Positions 1 to 5,950 of a stretch of DNA of 5,984 nucleotides are shown piece by piece; the stretch's first letter is position 1, and every line of letters starts with the position of its first letter. This stretch comes from Acidobacteriaceae bacterium (GTDB lineage Bacteria; Acidobacteriota; Terriglobia; Terriglobales; Acidobacteriaceae), in assembly GCA_030838305.1 (NCBI GenBank), contig JAUTWY010000574.1, positions 1-5,984 on the forward strand, read 5' to 3'. The position numbers and the translations under genes were made by a program. The notes beneath the pieces are model-generated. The model had not been told where the DNA came from. It worked only from the letters and a program-made list of their open reading frames with translations, and searched no databases.

Positions 1-182
1 ATGTCCTGAGAAATCCGGTCAATGATGACGTCGTATTTCTTCGGCTCATCCATGCGGATGCCGCCAATCTTCACAAATTCTGCGGTAACGCCCGCGGCCT
101 TCGTGGCGTTGACCTTCTCGACTAATGCCGGCGGAAACGTATTCTCCATCCCAAAAAGAATTCCGATTTTCTTGTCTGCCAT
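1..182 (-). CDS. N-terminal part of a probable ATP-grasp ligase (RimK/glutathione synthetase-like), cut by the window edge
   Basis: Sixty complete codons are visible, starting at the ATG at 182-180 and running off the left edge. The protein opens MADKKIGILFGMENTFPPAL and continues to VIIDRISQD. A short Rossmann-like beta strand (KIGILFG), an alternating alpha/beta pattern, and a YDVIIDRIS segment close to position 50-58 resemble the pre-ATP-grasp domain of RimK/glutathione synthetase-type carboxylate-amine ligases. Proteins of that fold join a carboxylate to an amine using ATP through an acyl phosphate. The start is well supported by the purine-rich GGAAGAGGA with an 8-nt spacer. The gene follows the esterase on the same strand with a 93-bp gap and probably shares its transcript. 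The ATP-binding domain lies outside the window, so the family call rests on the N-terminus and on recalled similarity to acidobacterial proteins. The coding call is firm, the function moderate. Confidence 0.62.
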   Translation of the reverse strand, partial: MADKKIGILFGMENTFPPALVEKVNATKAAGVTAEFVKIGGIRMDEPKKYDVIIDRISQD

Positions 183-190
183 AAGTCCGA

Positions 191-199
191 TCCTCTTCC
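191..199 (-). promoter_or_regulatory. Ribosome binding site of the ATP-grasp gene
   Basis: On the minus strand the stretch reads GGAAGAGGA. The AGAGGA core ends 8 nt before the ATG at 182-180, which is good Shine-Dalgarno geometry. It fixes the start of a gene too truncated here to be recognised by length alone. Confidence 0.6.
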
Positions 200-217
200 A
201 ACCCTTGCTCGTGGAGC

Positions 218-274
218 GCCGGTCGTCCCCGACCGGCCCCCAGTCGGCCCGACAGGCGAGGCGCCCGCCTCGCC
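218..274. repeat. REP-like cluster of three GC-rich palindromes between esterase and ATP-grasp genes
   Basis: Three dyads sit back to back directly after the esterase stop codon. GGCGAGGC (255-262) pairs with GCCTCGCC (267-274), an 8-bp perfect stem with a 4-nt loop. GTCGG (243-247) pairs with CCGAC (249-253) around one base. GCCGGTC (218-224) pairs with GACCGGC (231-237) across a 6-nt loop. There is no T-run after any stem in the minus direction, so this is not a classical intrinsic terminator. The arrangement looks like a repetitive extragenic palindromic element. In the transcript it could protect the esterase 3' end or separate expression of the two genes. Copies elsewhere in the genome cannot be seen from here. 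Confidence 0.55.
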
Positions 275-275
275 A

Positions 276-986
276 CTAAAAATACTTTCCCGCCATCCGC
301 TGCCACAATGGCCAATCATGCTTGCTGTTATCGCCGTAGATGTCCAACCAATGCGGAATCCCCTTGCCCTGCAGAATCCTCGCCATCTTCACATTCGCGT
401 CCAGGCACATATCCCAATCCGACGTTCCCAGCACAATCTTCATCTGCCGGTACCGGCTCAGGAACCACTCAACGCCCGAGTTCACCAGGTAATCCGTCGG
501 ATTATTGAAGTAGACATTGTCATCGTAGTAGCCGTCGAGGAAACTCTTGATGTCGAACGATCCGCTCATGGTCACGCAAGAAGAAACCATATCCGGATGC
601 CGCAGGGAAAAATTCAGCGCGTGATAACCGCCAAAACTGCACCCCGTCACCGCGATCTGCGGAGACCAGTTTCTCCACTTCAAATATGGCAGAAACTCGC
701 TGATCACATAGCGCTCGTACTGAACGTGCCGCCCAATCCTCGCTCCCGGATGAGCGCCCTTGTTGTACCAGCTCTCGCCGTCGACGCTATCCACGCAGAA
801 TACCTGGATGGCGCCCCCTTCCAGCTTTCCACCCAGCGCGCGGATCATTCCTGCATCTTCATACTCAAAAAAACGTCCTCTGGATGTCGGGAAAACGAGG
901 ATCGGTTGCCCGGCATGCCCGAAGACCAGCGACTCCATGTCGCGTCCCAATTCATGGCTATATTGTTTGTTATATTCGCGGTTCAT
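276..986 (-). CDS. Putative esterase, alpha/beta-hydrolase fold (esterase D / PF00756-like), 236 aa
   Basis: The protein probably hydrolyses or transfers an acyl ester; the substrate is unknown. It is predicted cytoplasmic, with no signal peptide or membrane segment. The nucleophile elbow is G-C-S-F-G-G at residues 115-120, giving Ser117 as the catalytic serine in a GxSxG motif. A likely catalytic His is His223 in HDWPLWQ near the C-terminus. Asp190 or Asp192 in TSDWD is the best acid candidate. Other family-like stretches are GRDMESLVFGHAG (14-26), FPTSRGRFFEYED (32-44) and FCVDSVDGESWY (63-74). The length suits a single-domain esterase. The ATG at 986 is preferred because the N-terminal NREYNKQYSHELGRDME matches the usual opening of this family as I recall it. 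No Shine-Dalgarno lies before it, but a TACAAT hexamer sits 10 nt upstream, so a leaderless or very short-leader mRNA is possible. The next gene downstream is a probable ATP-grasp ligase, which suggests a biosynthetic rather than catabolic role. Confidence 0.85.
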   Translation of the reverse strand: MNREYNKQYSHELGRDMESLVFGHAGQPILVFPTSRGRFFEYEDAGMIRALGGKLEGGAIQVFCVDSVDGESWYNKGAHPGARIGRHVQYERYVISEFLPYLKWRNWSPQIAVTGCSFGGYHALNFSLRHPDMVSSCVTMSGSFDIKSFLDGYYDDNVYFNNPTDYLVNSGVEWFLSRYRQMKIVLGTSDWDMCLDANVKMARILQGKGIPHWLDIYGDNSKHDWPLWQRMAGKYF

Positions 987-996
987 GCGCGCGAGG

Positions 997-1002
997 ATTG
1001 TA
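997..1002 (-). promoter_or_regulatory. Candidate -10 element for the esterase gene (possibly leaderless)
   Basis: The minus strand reads TACAAT, one mismatch from TATAAT, ending 10 nt before the esterase ATG. A start site 6-10 nt downstream would fall at or just before the ATG. That fits the absence of any Shine-Dalgarno sequence there. No good -35 hexamer is found 16-18 nt upstream (the closest is TGCCGA), so support is moderate at best. The rest of the 150-bp spacer (987-1136) holds two TGACTT copies 11 bp apart and an isolated TTGACA, but no other convincing promoter. Confidence 0.35.
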
Positions 1003-1136
1003 ACCGAACTCGCCGGCCTTCGGCATCTGCCCCTCTGGAACGTCGCGCTCCAGCCTGGATTGTGTCAATGCCAAAAGTCAGAAAGAAGTCAAAATAAAGT
1101 GCAGAGACGCGTGGCAGCGGTCGATCCGCGGTGAAC

Positions 1137-4100
1137 TTACCGCCCCGGCGGTTTCCCCCGCGGATTGATTCCAAAATGCTTCAGCTTCGATTGTAGGGTT
1201 GTCCGCTTCAACCCCAAACGCATCGCAGCTCCTTTCGGCCCGCCAATCTGTCCGCGGCTCTCCCGCAAAGCGCGGAGAATGTGCTCGCGTTCCGTCGCCT
1301 CCAGCGTTTCATCGACACTCTTCTCCACCGTGCCCATCGGGGCCAGTTCAGTTAGCGGCGCAACCAGCACCGAACCTTGCGTCAGAATCACCGACCGCTC
1401 GATAAAATTCTCCAACTCGCGCACATTCCCCGGCCACTCCCACTCCATCAGCGCATCCATGGTTCTCTTTGGGATGCTAGTGATCGACTTGTTCATCCGC
1501 CGCGCGCATTTCTGCACAAAATGCTCCACCAGCAATTGGATGTCCTCCCGCCGCTCTCGTAAAGGTGGCAGGCGGATCGGAAACACGTTCAACCGGTAAT
1601 ATAGATCGCTCCGAAACTCGTTCTGCCGCACGACATCGGCCAAATCGCGGTTCGTCGCCGCAATCAAACGAAAATCTACCTTCAGCGTCTGGGTTCCGCC
1701 CAACCGCTCGAACTCCTGATCCTGCAAAACCCGTAATAGCTTCGGCTGCAACGCCAGCGAAATCTCCCCAATCTCGTCGAGAAACAGCGTGCCCTTGTCG
1801 GCCAGTTCGAGTCGTCCTATTTTTCTGCTTACCGCTCCGGTGAATGCGCCCTTTTCATTACCGAATAACTCGCTCTCCAGCAACCCCGACGGAATCGCCG
1901 CGCAATTCAATTTGATGAAACTATTGTCGATGCGCTGGCTCAACCGGTGGATTGCCCGCGCCACCAGCTCCTTACCTGTTCCTGTTTCACCGAGCAACAG
2001 CACGGTGGCATTGCTGGCCGCCACTTTCCCCACCTGCTCCATGACGGATTGCAGGGCCCTGCTCTGCCCGATAATCTCCCCAAACCCCAGCTCCGTATCG
2101 ATTTCCTGCTCAAGATAAAGCTTCTCTTCGGTAAGCTTTTTCTTAGCCTCGCGCAATTGTTCGCTTGCCTCCCGGAACTCGGTGACGTCCATGCTGGCGC
2201 CGGTCAGTCCAATCACCGCGCCCGAAGAGTCCAAAACCGGTTCGATCGTCGTATCGAAGTAGCGCGTCTTGCCGCCCTCAGCGACCTCTACTTGATGGCG
2301 CACTCCCACTCCGGTTTCCAGCACTCGCCGCCGGATTTCCGCGGTGCGCTCACCCTCCTCCCGGCCGACGAATTCGTTCAGCGTCTTTCCCATATAAGAG
2401 CTCGGCGCCGGAAGCTGGGAGTTATGCATCCAGGTGTAGCGCAAATTCCGGTCCAGGCTGAACACCGTAATCGGAGAATTCTTTAGTGCTACGCGGAACC
2501 GTTCCTCGCTCTGCCGCAAGGCCTCCTCGGTGCGTCTCCGCTCGGTGATGTCCTGCACCAAAGCCATGTGCCATCGCCGTTTCTCTCCTTTACTCCACAT
2601 CGGCACCACCAGAATCTTCACCCAGCGCACCGTTCCATCCGGGCGAAGATACCTTCTGTCCATCTCGTAGTGTGCTAGCTTTTCCTCGGCCAGTTGCTGC
2701 AGGTATTCACGGCCGTGCTCAACATCATCGGGATGAGTCATTTTCCCCACGTCGATTTGCAATAGCTCTTCTTCGCTGCGTCCGGCGATTTCGCAAAACT
2801 TCGGATTGGCTTGCAGAAACCGCCCGGTGCGCGAATCCACCAGAGTAATGCCAACCGGAGATCGCTCGTACACCGTGCGGAATTGCATTTCGCTTTCCCG
2901 CAGCGCTTTTTCCGCCTGCTTCAGTTCTGTCAGGTCGATCGATGCCCCCACCGCCCCCCGAGGCTCGCCGTTCTCATCCAGCAGCGGAACCGCATTCATC
3001 ACGGTCTCCCGCTCGGCGCCATCCGCAAATACCATCGTCAATGAGCGTCCATACACCGGCTCCCCCGTAGCTGCGGCCTGCTGCATCGGCAATAAATCCG
3101 CTGGAATCTCCACTCCATCTTGCATCACGCGGAACCCGGGCTGCTCCTCGGGCGGCGCGCTTTTCGAAAAGTTCTTGCCCCCCGCGATACGCAGCTGTTC
3201 ATATGCCGACCGATTGCCTGTAATCCGTCTGCACTCGGCGTCATGCGAGATGTAAACCGGTACCGGCACCGTCTCCAGCACCGTCTCCAGTTCCTTCGCT
3301 CTTGCGCTCTCCCGAGCTTCGCTCTGCCGTAACGCCTCCTCCGCCCGCTTCCGCTCCGTAATGTCGCGGAGAACGCACACGGCGTGACTGGTCCCTGTCG
3401 AACCTTCTAACGGAAAATACGTGGCCGAGATGTCCCTCTCCCCTATCTCGGGATATCGATACCTGACCTCGTAGCTGACGACCTTCCCCCGCAAACACTC
3501 ATCCAGTTTGTGTTTTACCACTGACTCAAACACCTCTGGGTTCAATGCTTCCGGTACCAAGCGTCCTACAACCGATTCTTTCGTCACGCCCCGATAGCTC
3601 AGGTACGCCCGGTTCGCGATTACATACCGATACTCCCGGTCCACCACCGCGACCTGTTCTTCAAGATTCTCTACTACTGTTCCGAACTCTCGCAGCCTCT
3701 CCTCTGCTCGCTTCCGTGCTGTGATTTCGCGCGACACCGCCACGATATACGCGCGCTCCAGTTGTAGGTGTCGTAAATTCACCTCCGCCTGAAACGTCGT
3801 TCCATCTCTCCGCCGATGCGTTCTTTCCATGATTGCGAATCCCGGCTCCCTCGACTGCTGTCCCAGCCACGTGCGCAGACTTTCGTCGTTGTCCGGATCG
3901 ATGTCAAAAACCGTCATCGACAAAAGCTCTTCGCGGCTGTACCCCAGTTCTACGCACGCCTTTTCATTTAAATCTAGGAACCGCAGGGTCTTCGCATCGA
4001 TTACTTCAATGGAATCGTTCGCTTGGTCCAGCAGCGTCCGGAACAGCGTCAACTCGTGGAGCATTCGCTCCCGTTCCAGCGCCGTTTTCCGCAGCTCCTC

Positions 4101-4559
4101 GTTGGTCGCGCGCAGCGCCTTCTCCGCCCGCACCCGTTCCGTGACGTCGTGCGCGATCCCCCGCACAATCGGCGTTGCCACTCCATCGGTGCGCAGCGTG
4201 TTGTGATACTCCCAGATCCGCTGCTCCCCTGATCGCGTCAACACCGCCATCAGCCCGCGAGCCTCCCCTGTGCGCTCGATCTCGCGGAGATAGACATCGA
4301 ACTGATCCCGATATTGCGGATCAAGAAAATCCCGTATCGGCTTCTGGAGCATTTCTTCTACGCTGTAACCCAGCAGACGCGCTGGACCGGGATTGACCGA
4401 CAGGAATCGGCCTTGAAGGTCGTGGACGCACAGCAGGTCTTGGCTGAGCTCAATGAGATCGCGATACCAGTCTTCGTTTTCTTCCAGGGACCGCCGGATC
4501 GGGTCCCACTCGACTGGCAATTCGTCCGGAATGTGGCGCTTAGCAGGGTGCAATGCCAT
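1137..4559 (-). CDS. Multi-PAS sigma-54-dependent transcriptional activator, FhlA-like AAA+ and Fis-type HTH, 1140 aa
   Basis: This is a bacterial enhancer-binding protein: it uses ATP to remodel sigma-54 RNA polymerase at target promoters. Six PAS-type sensor domains lie at about residues 30-142, 171-284, 291-403, 422-548, 558-673 and 684-796. Each ends in a DITER-type linker (138, 278, 399, 542, 670, 791). A charged coiled coil (797-826) leads to the AAA+ domain: Walker A GETGTGKE (857-864), the sigma-54-contacting GAFTGA loop (904-909), Walker B LFLDE (925-929), arginine-finger region with Arg983 and Arg989, and WPGNVREL (1042-1049). A Fis-type helix-turn-helix ends the protein (about 1088-1131); GPKGAAMRLGLKRTTL closely resembles FhlA. 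There is no receiver domain, so direct sensing of a small molecule, redox state or gas is likelier than phosphorelay. The motif before GAFTGA reads FGNEK, where FGHEK is usual. The ATG at 4559 has a good ribosome site; a TTG at 4577 would add six residues. The ligand and targets are unknown. Confidence 0.93.
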   Translation of the reverse strand: MALHPAKRHIPDELPVEWDPIRRSLEENEDWYRDLIELSQDLLCVHDLQGRFLSVNPGPARLLGYSVEEMLQKPIRDFLDPQYRDQFDVYLREIERTGEARGLMAVLTRSGEQRIWEYHNTLRTDGVATPIVRGIAHDVTERVRAEKALRATNEELRKTALERERMLHELTLFRTLLDQANDSIEVIDAKTLRFLDLNEKACVELGYSREELLSMTVFDIDPDNDESLRTWLGQQSREPGFAIMERTHRRRDGTTFQAEVNLRHLQLERAYIVAVSREITARKRAEERLREFGTVVENLEEQVAVVDREYRYVIANRAYLSYRGVTKESVVGRLVPEALNPEVFESVVKHKLDECLRGKVVSYEVRYRYPEIGERDISATYFPLEGSTGTSHAVCVLRDITERKRAEEALRQSEARESARAKELETVLETVPVPVYISHDAECRRITGNRSAYEQLRIAGGKNFSKSAPPEEQPGFRVMQDGVEIPADLLPMQQAAATGEPVYGRSLTMVFADGAERETVMNAVPLLDENGEPRGAVGASIDLTELKQAEKALRESEMQFRTVYERSPVGITLVDSRTGRFLQANPKFCEIAGRSEEELLQIDVGKMTHPDDVEHGREYLQQLAEEKLAHYEMDRRYLRPDGTVRWVKILVVPMWSKGEKRRWHMALVQDITERRRTEEALRQSEERFRVALKNSPITVFSLDRNLRYTWMHNSQLPAPSSYMGKTLNEFVGREEGERTAEIRRRVLETGVGVRHQVEVAEGGKTRYFDTTIEPVLDSSGAVIGLTGASMDVTEFREASEQLREAKKKLTEEKLYLEQEIDTELGFGEIIGQSRALQSVMEQVGKVAASNATVLLLGETGTGKELVARAIHRLSQRIDNSFIKLNCAAIPSGLLESELFGNEKGAFTGAVSRKIGRLELADKGTLFLDEIGEISLALQPKLLRVLQDQEFERLGGTQTLKVDFRLIAATNRDLADVVRQNEFRSDLYYRLNVFPIRLPPLRERREDIQLLVEHFVQKCARRMNKSITSIPKRTMDALMEWEWPGNVRELENFIERSVILTQGSVLVAPLTELAPMGTVEKSVDETLEATEREHILRALRESRGQIGGPKGAAMRLGLKRTTLQSKLKHFGINPRGKPPGR

Positions 4560-4562
4560 TGG

Positions 4563-4571
4563 CTCACCCCT
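4563..4571 (-). promoter_or_regulatory. Ribosome binding site that sets the start of the multi-PAS regulator
   Basis: The minus strand reads AGGGGTGAG just before the ATG at 4559-4557. It aligns with the anti-Shine-Dalgarno complement GGAGGTGA at six of eight positions, with 7 nt from the core to the ATG. This favours the ATG over the upstream in-frame TTG at 4577-4575, which would place the element inside the coding region. Confidence 0.6.
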
Positions 4572-4650
4572 GGGCAAGCCGCTTGGAATAGTGCTTAGTT
4601 GTGATTGGCCAGATCAAATTCCAGCGACTGCCCCAAGATTAGTTCCCAGG

Positions 4651-4666
4651 AGCCTTTCGAAAGACT
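4651..4666 (-). other. Short stem-loop in the leader of the regulator mRNA
   Basis: The minus strand reads AGTCTTTCGAAAGGCT, which folds into a 6-bp stem (one G-U pair) around UCGA. It contains the perfect palindrome CTTTCGAAAG. It lies about 90 nt before the regulator's ATG and, if the TATAAT at 4761-4766 is used, within its 5' leader. It could be an RNA structure or a DNA operator; nothing visible decides between them. Confidence 0.3.
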
Positions 4667-4760
4667 TTCCTTAAGATGGCGCCCATTTAACTTGTTCGAG
4701 TCAGCAACCTGCCCTCGGTCTTAGCGGAGAGTCTAGCAGAATATCGCTTTCGTTACACTT

Positions 4761-4766
4761 ATTATA
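4761..4766 (-). promoter_or_regulatory. Candidate -10 box (TATAAT) for the multi-PAS regulator gene
   Basis: The minus strand has a perfect TATAAT, flanked by CACT and AGTG arms that form a small dyad (CACT-6 nt-AGTG) across it. The -35 position 17 nt upstream reads ATAAAT, which is poor, so an activator or another sigma factor may be involved. Start of transcription near 4754 would give a leader of about 195 nt before the ATG at 4559. Confidence 0.4.
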
Positions 4767-4908
4767 GTGAGTGGTAAATGCTGATTTATTTTGATCGGAT
4801 TCGATCATCCAAGCGGGGGGAGGACATAGCTCAATAGTGCTACAGCCGCGGCAGCGATTCTATATAGCGTTTGTCGTATCACCGGTATGGCAAACTCTGC
4901 GTTGTTCT

Positions 4909-5844
4909 TCACCCCAGCAGCGAGTATTTCCCGCTTGCGTCTTCCATATCAACCATCTCTTTCAGTTCGGGATAATGTTTCACCAGCGTCTCCGGGGCGC
5001 GAACTTTCTTTCTGTCCAGCAGATGTCTTAACTCCAGCGCGTTTACCGCGGCCTTCGCCTGAAAGTGATTGTTCGCAATCACGTATGTCGATTCGGCGCG
5101 GTGCGCGATGCTCTCGACCTTTTCTCTCCACTTCTCCAGTTCCGCGGGCTTGTAGAGATAGTTGTAACGGTCGTTGCGGTTATCGCTGTCGAACCACTGC
5201 TCATAGTTGCGGCCATGCAGGCGGACGTATCCGACGCCCGACGTAACATGCTCGGTCGGTCCGAGCGAACGCCCCAGCAGCGGCTGATCGATGTTGCAGA
5301 AACCGACATTGTGGCGCATGAATTCGGCGATCGTCTCCGGATTATCCCAACTCTCGTGCCGCACTTCGACCACTCGCGGATACTCGATGAACTGCCGTAA
5401 CAACTCCTCCAGGTATTCGCGGTTCAGACTTGTGTTCTTGAACGAGACTGGGAACTGAATCAGCAGCGCGCCCAGCTTGCCTTCCGAGGCCAGCGAGTCG
5501 AGACCTTCTCGGGCAAATTGTTCGTCCCGGTCATTCGGCCGGATGCTGGCCGCCGAAGTTGGTTCCATCACCGCCAGTGGAGAATGTGTGAACGACCGGT
5601 GCAGCTTCGCCGTGAAAAGAAAATTTGGATTGACCGCGGCTGCCTTCCGCGACCACAGCCGCCCCAGCTCCGGCCGTATGTGTCCATAAAACGAGGTATT
5701 GATTTCGATGACGTCGAAGAATCGCGCCAGAAATTCAACCGGATGCACCTTCTTCCGCGTCACCTCCGGCGGATACAGAATCCCGTCCCAGTCTTTATAC
5801 GACCAGCCGGCAGTCCCGACGCGGATTCGTGGAGCATGTTCCAT
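4909..5844 (-). CDS. DUF72 / YecE family protein, 311 aa
   Basis: The protein belongs to the widespread DUF72 (YecE-like) family, known to adopt a TIM-barrel-like fold but without an established reaction. Family signatures appear in order: GTAGWSYKDW (10-19), EINTSFYG (47-54), a FLFTAKLHRSFTH segment (75-87), LLIQFPVSF (127-135), VVEVRHESW (158-166), YVRLHGRN (206-213), YLYK (229-232) and YVIANNHFQAKAAVNAL (254-270). The conserved acids, histidines and the Asn-Asn pair line a presumed active site. The size is slightly above the family's usual range, with a C-terminal tail of about 30 residues. There is no signal peptide or membrane segment. The ATG at 5844 is chosen because the conserved core begins seven residues later. 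A TTG at 5892 would add 16 unconserved residues that overlap a regulatory-looking dyad. No strong ribosome site precedes either start. The gene appears to be its own unit, separated by about 350 bp from the regulator. Confidence 0.88.
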   Translation of the reverse strand: MEHAPRIRVGTAGWSYKDWDGILYPPEVTRKKVHPVEFLARFFDVIEINTSFYGHIRPELGRLWSRKAAAVNPNFLFTAKLHRSFTHSPLAVMEPTSAASIRPNDRDEQFAREGLDSLASEGKLGALLIQFPVSFKNTSLNREYLEELLRQFIEYPRVVEVRHESWDNPETIAEFMRHNVGFCNIDQPLLGRSLGPTEHVTSGVGYVRLHGRNYEQWFDSDNRNDRYNYLYKPAELEKWREKVESIAHRAESTYVIANNHFQAKAAVNALELRHLLDRKKVRAPETLVKHYPELKEMVDMEDASGKYSLLG

Positions 5845-5860
5845 CTGAGACCGTGAGATT

Positions 5861-5877
5861 TCACAATCGTAGTGTGA
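5861..5877. promoter_or_regulatory. Operator-like inverted repeat upstream of the DUF72 gene
   Basis: TCACA (5861-5865) and TGTGA (5873-5877) form perfect 5-bp arms across a 7-nt spacer, ending 16 nt before the DUF72 ATG. The position suits a repressor site or a leader hairpin near the start codon. The arms are short, so chance is a real alternative. Confidence 0.25.
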
Positions 5878-5917
5878 TTCCAAATTCCCCAATATGACTC
5901 TGATGCAACAGAGAATA

Positions 5918-5950
5918 CTTTAACCTTTCTGTAACCTTGCTGTAACAGAG
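5918..5950 (+). promoter_or_regulatory. PhoB-box-like array of three 11-bp direct repeats
   Basis: Three units begin at 5918, 5929 and 5940, exactly 11 bp apart: CTTTAAC-CTTT, CTGTAAC-CTTG and CTGTAAC-AGAG. A 7-bp core plus a 4-bp spacer matches the layout of PhoB boxes, whose known core is CTGTCAT or CTGTMAC. The array is flanked by a perfect 7-bp inverted repeat, GAATACT (5913-5919) and AGTATTC (5949-5955). The core orientation suggests control of a plus-strand gene beyond the right edge. Control of the divergent DUF72 gene is also possible. The -10 of the presumed target is not clear inside the window. Confidence 0.45.

Larger units (their letters stand above)
4560..4908. other. Intergenic region between the DUF72 gene and the regulator
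   Basis: The gap is about 350 bp between two minus-strand genes and is more AT-rich than its flanks at 4741-4800. It holds a candidate promoter (4761-4766), a stem-loop (4651-4666) and the regulator's ribosome site. The DUF72 stop is followed by GTTTG/CAAAC and GCCGCGGC dyads but no T-run, so no clear terminator is visible. I see no credible gene, tRNA or known riboswitch in it on either strand. Confidence 0.6.

Noticed and set aside
1046..1068. TTGACA (minus strand, 1068-1063) as a -35 box for the esterase
   Set aside because: The hexamer 17 nt downstream reads CGACGT, far from TATAAT, and other spacings are no better.
1060..1080. TTTTGGCATTGACACAATCC (minus strand) as a sigma-54 promoter
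   Set aside because: It has the GG of the -24 element but lacks GC at the -12 position. Other GG/GC pairs in the intergenic regions have wrong spacing, for example TGGCAAACTCTGC near 4888.
318..1097. Long open frame of 259 codons on the plus strand, antisense to the esterase
   Set aside because: It overlaps a strongly recognised esterase with catalytic motifs, its product resembles no family I know, and it is rich in residues expected from GC-biased antisense reading.
1087..1130. Intrinsic terminator after the regulator
   Set aside because: The only hairpin (GCGG/CCGC, 4-bp stem) is weak and its T-rich stretch begins about 17 nt further on.
1947..2486. Plus-strand open frame of 179 codons inside the regulator
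   Set aside because: It is antisense to the AAA+ and sixth PAS domains, has no recognisable motif and no ribosome site argument.
4824..4860. tRNA-like stretch with TAGCTCAATAG resembling a D-arm
   Set aside because: The matching half of the D-stem is wrong, and no anticodon arm, T-arm or acceptor stem can be built around it.
5845..5892. TTG start giving a DUF72 protein 16 residues longer
   Set aside because: The extra residues are unlike the family N-terminus, the start is a rare codon without a ribosome site, and the family core begins just after the ATG at 5844.
5898..5913. CTCTG/CAGAG hairpin with a 6-nt loop near the right edge
   Set aside because: It is only 5 bp with no T-run or further pairing, within chance expectation for this AT-richer stretch.
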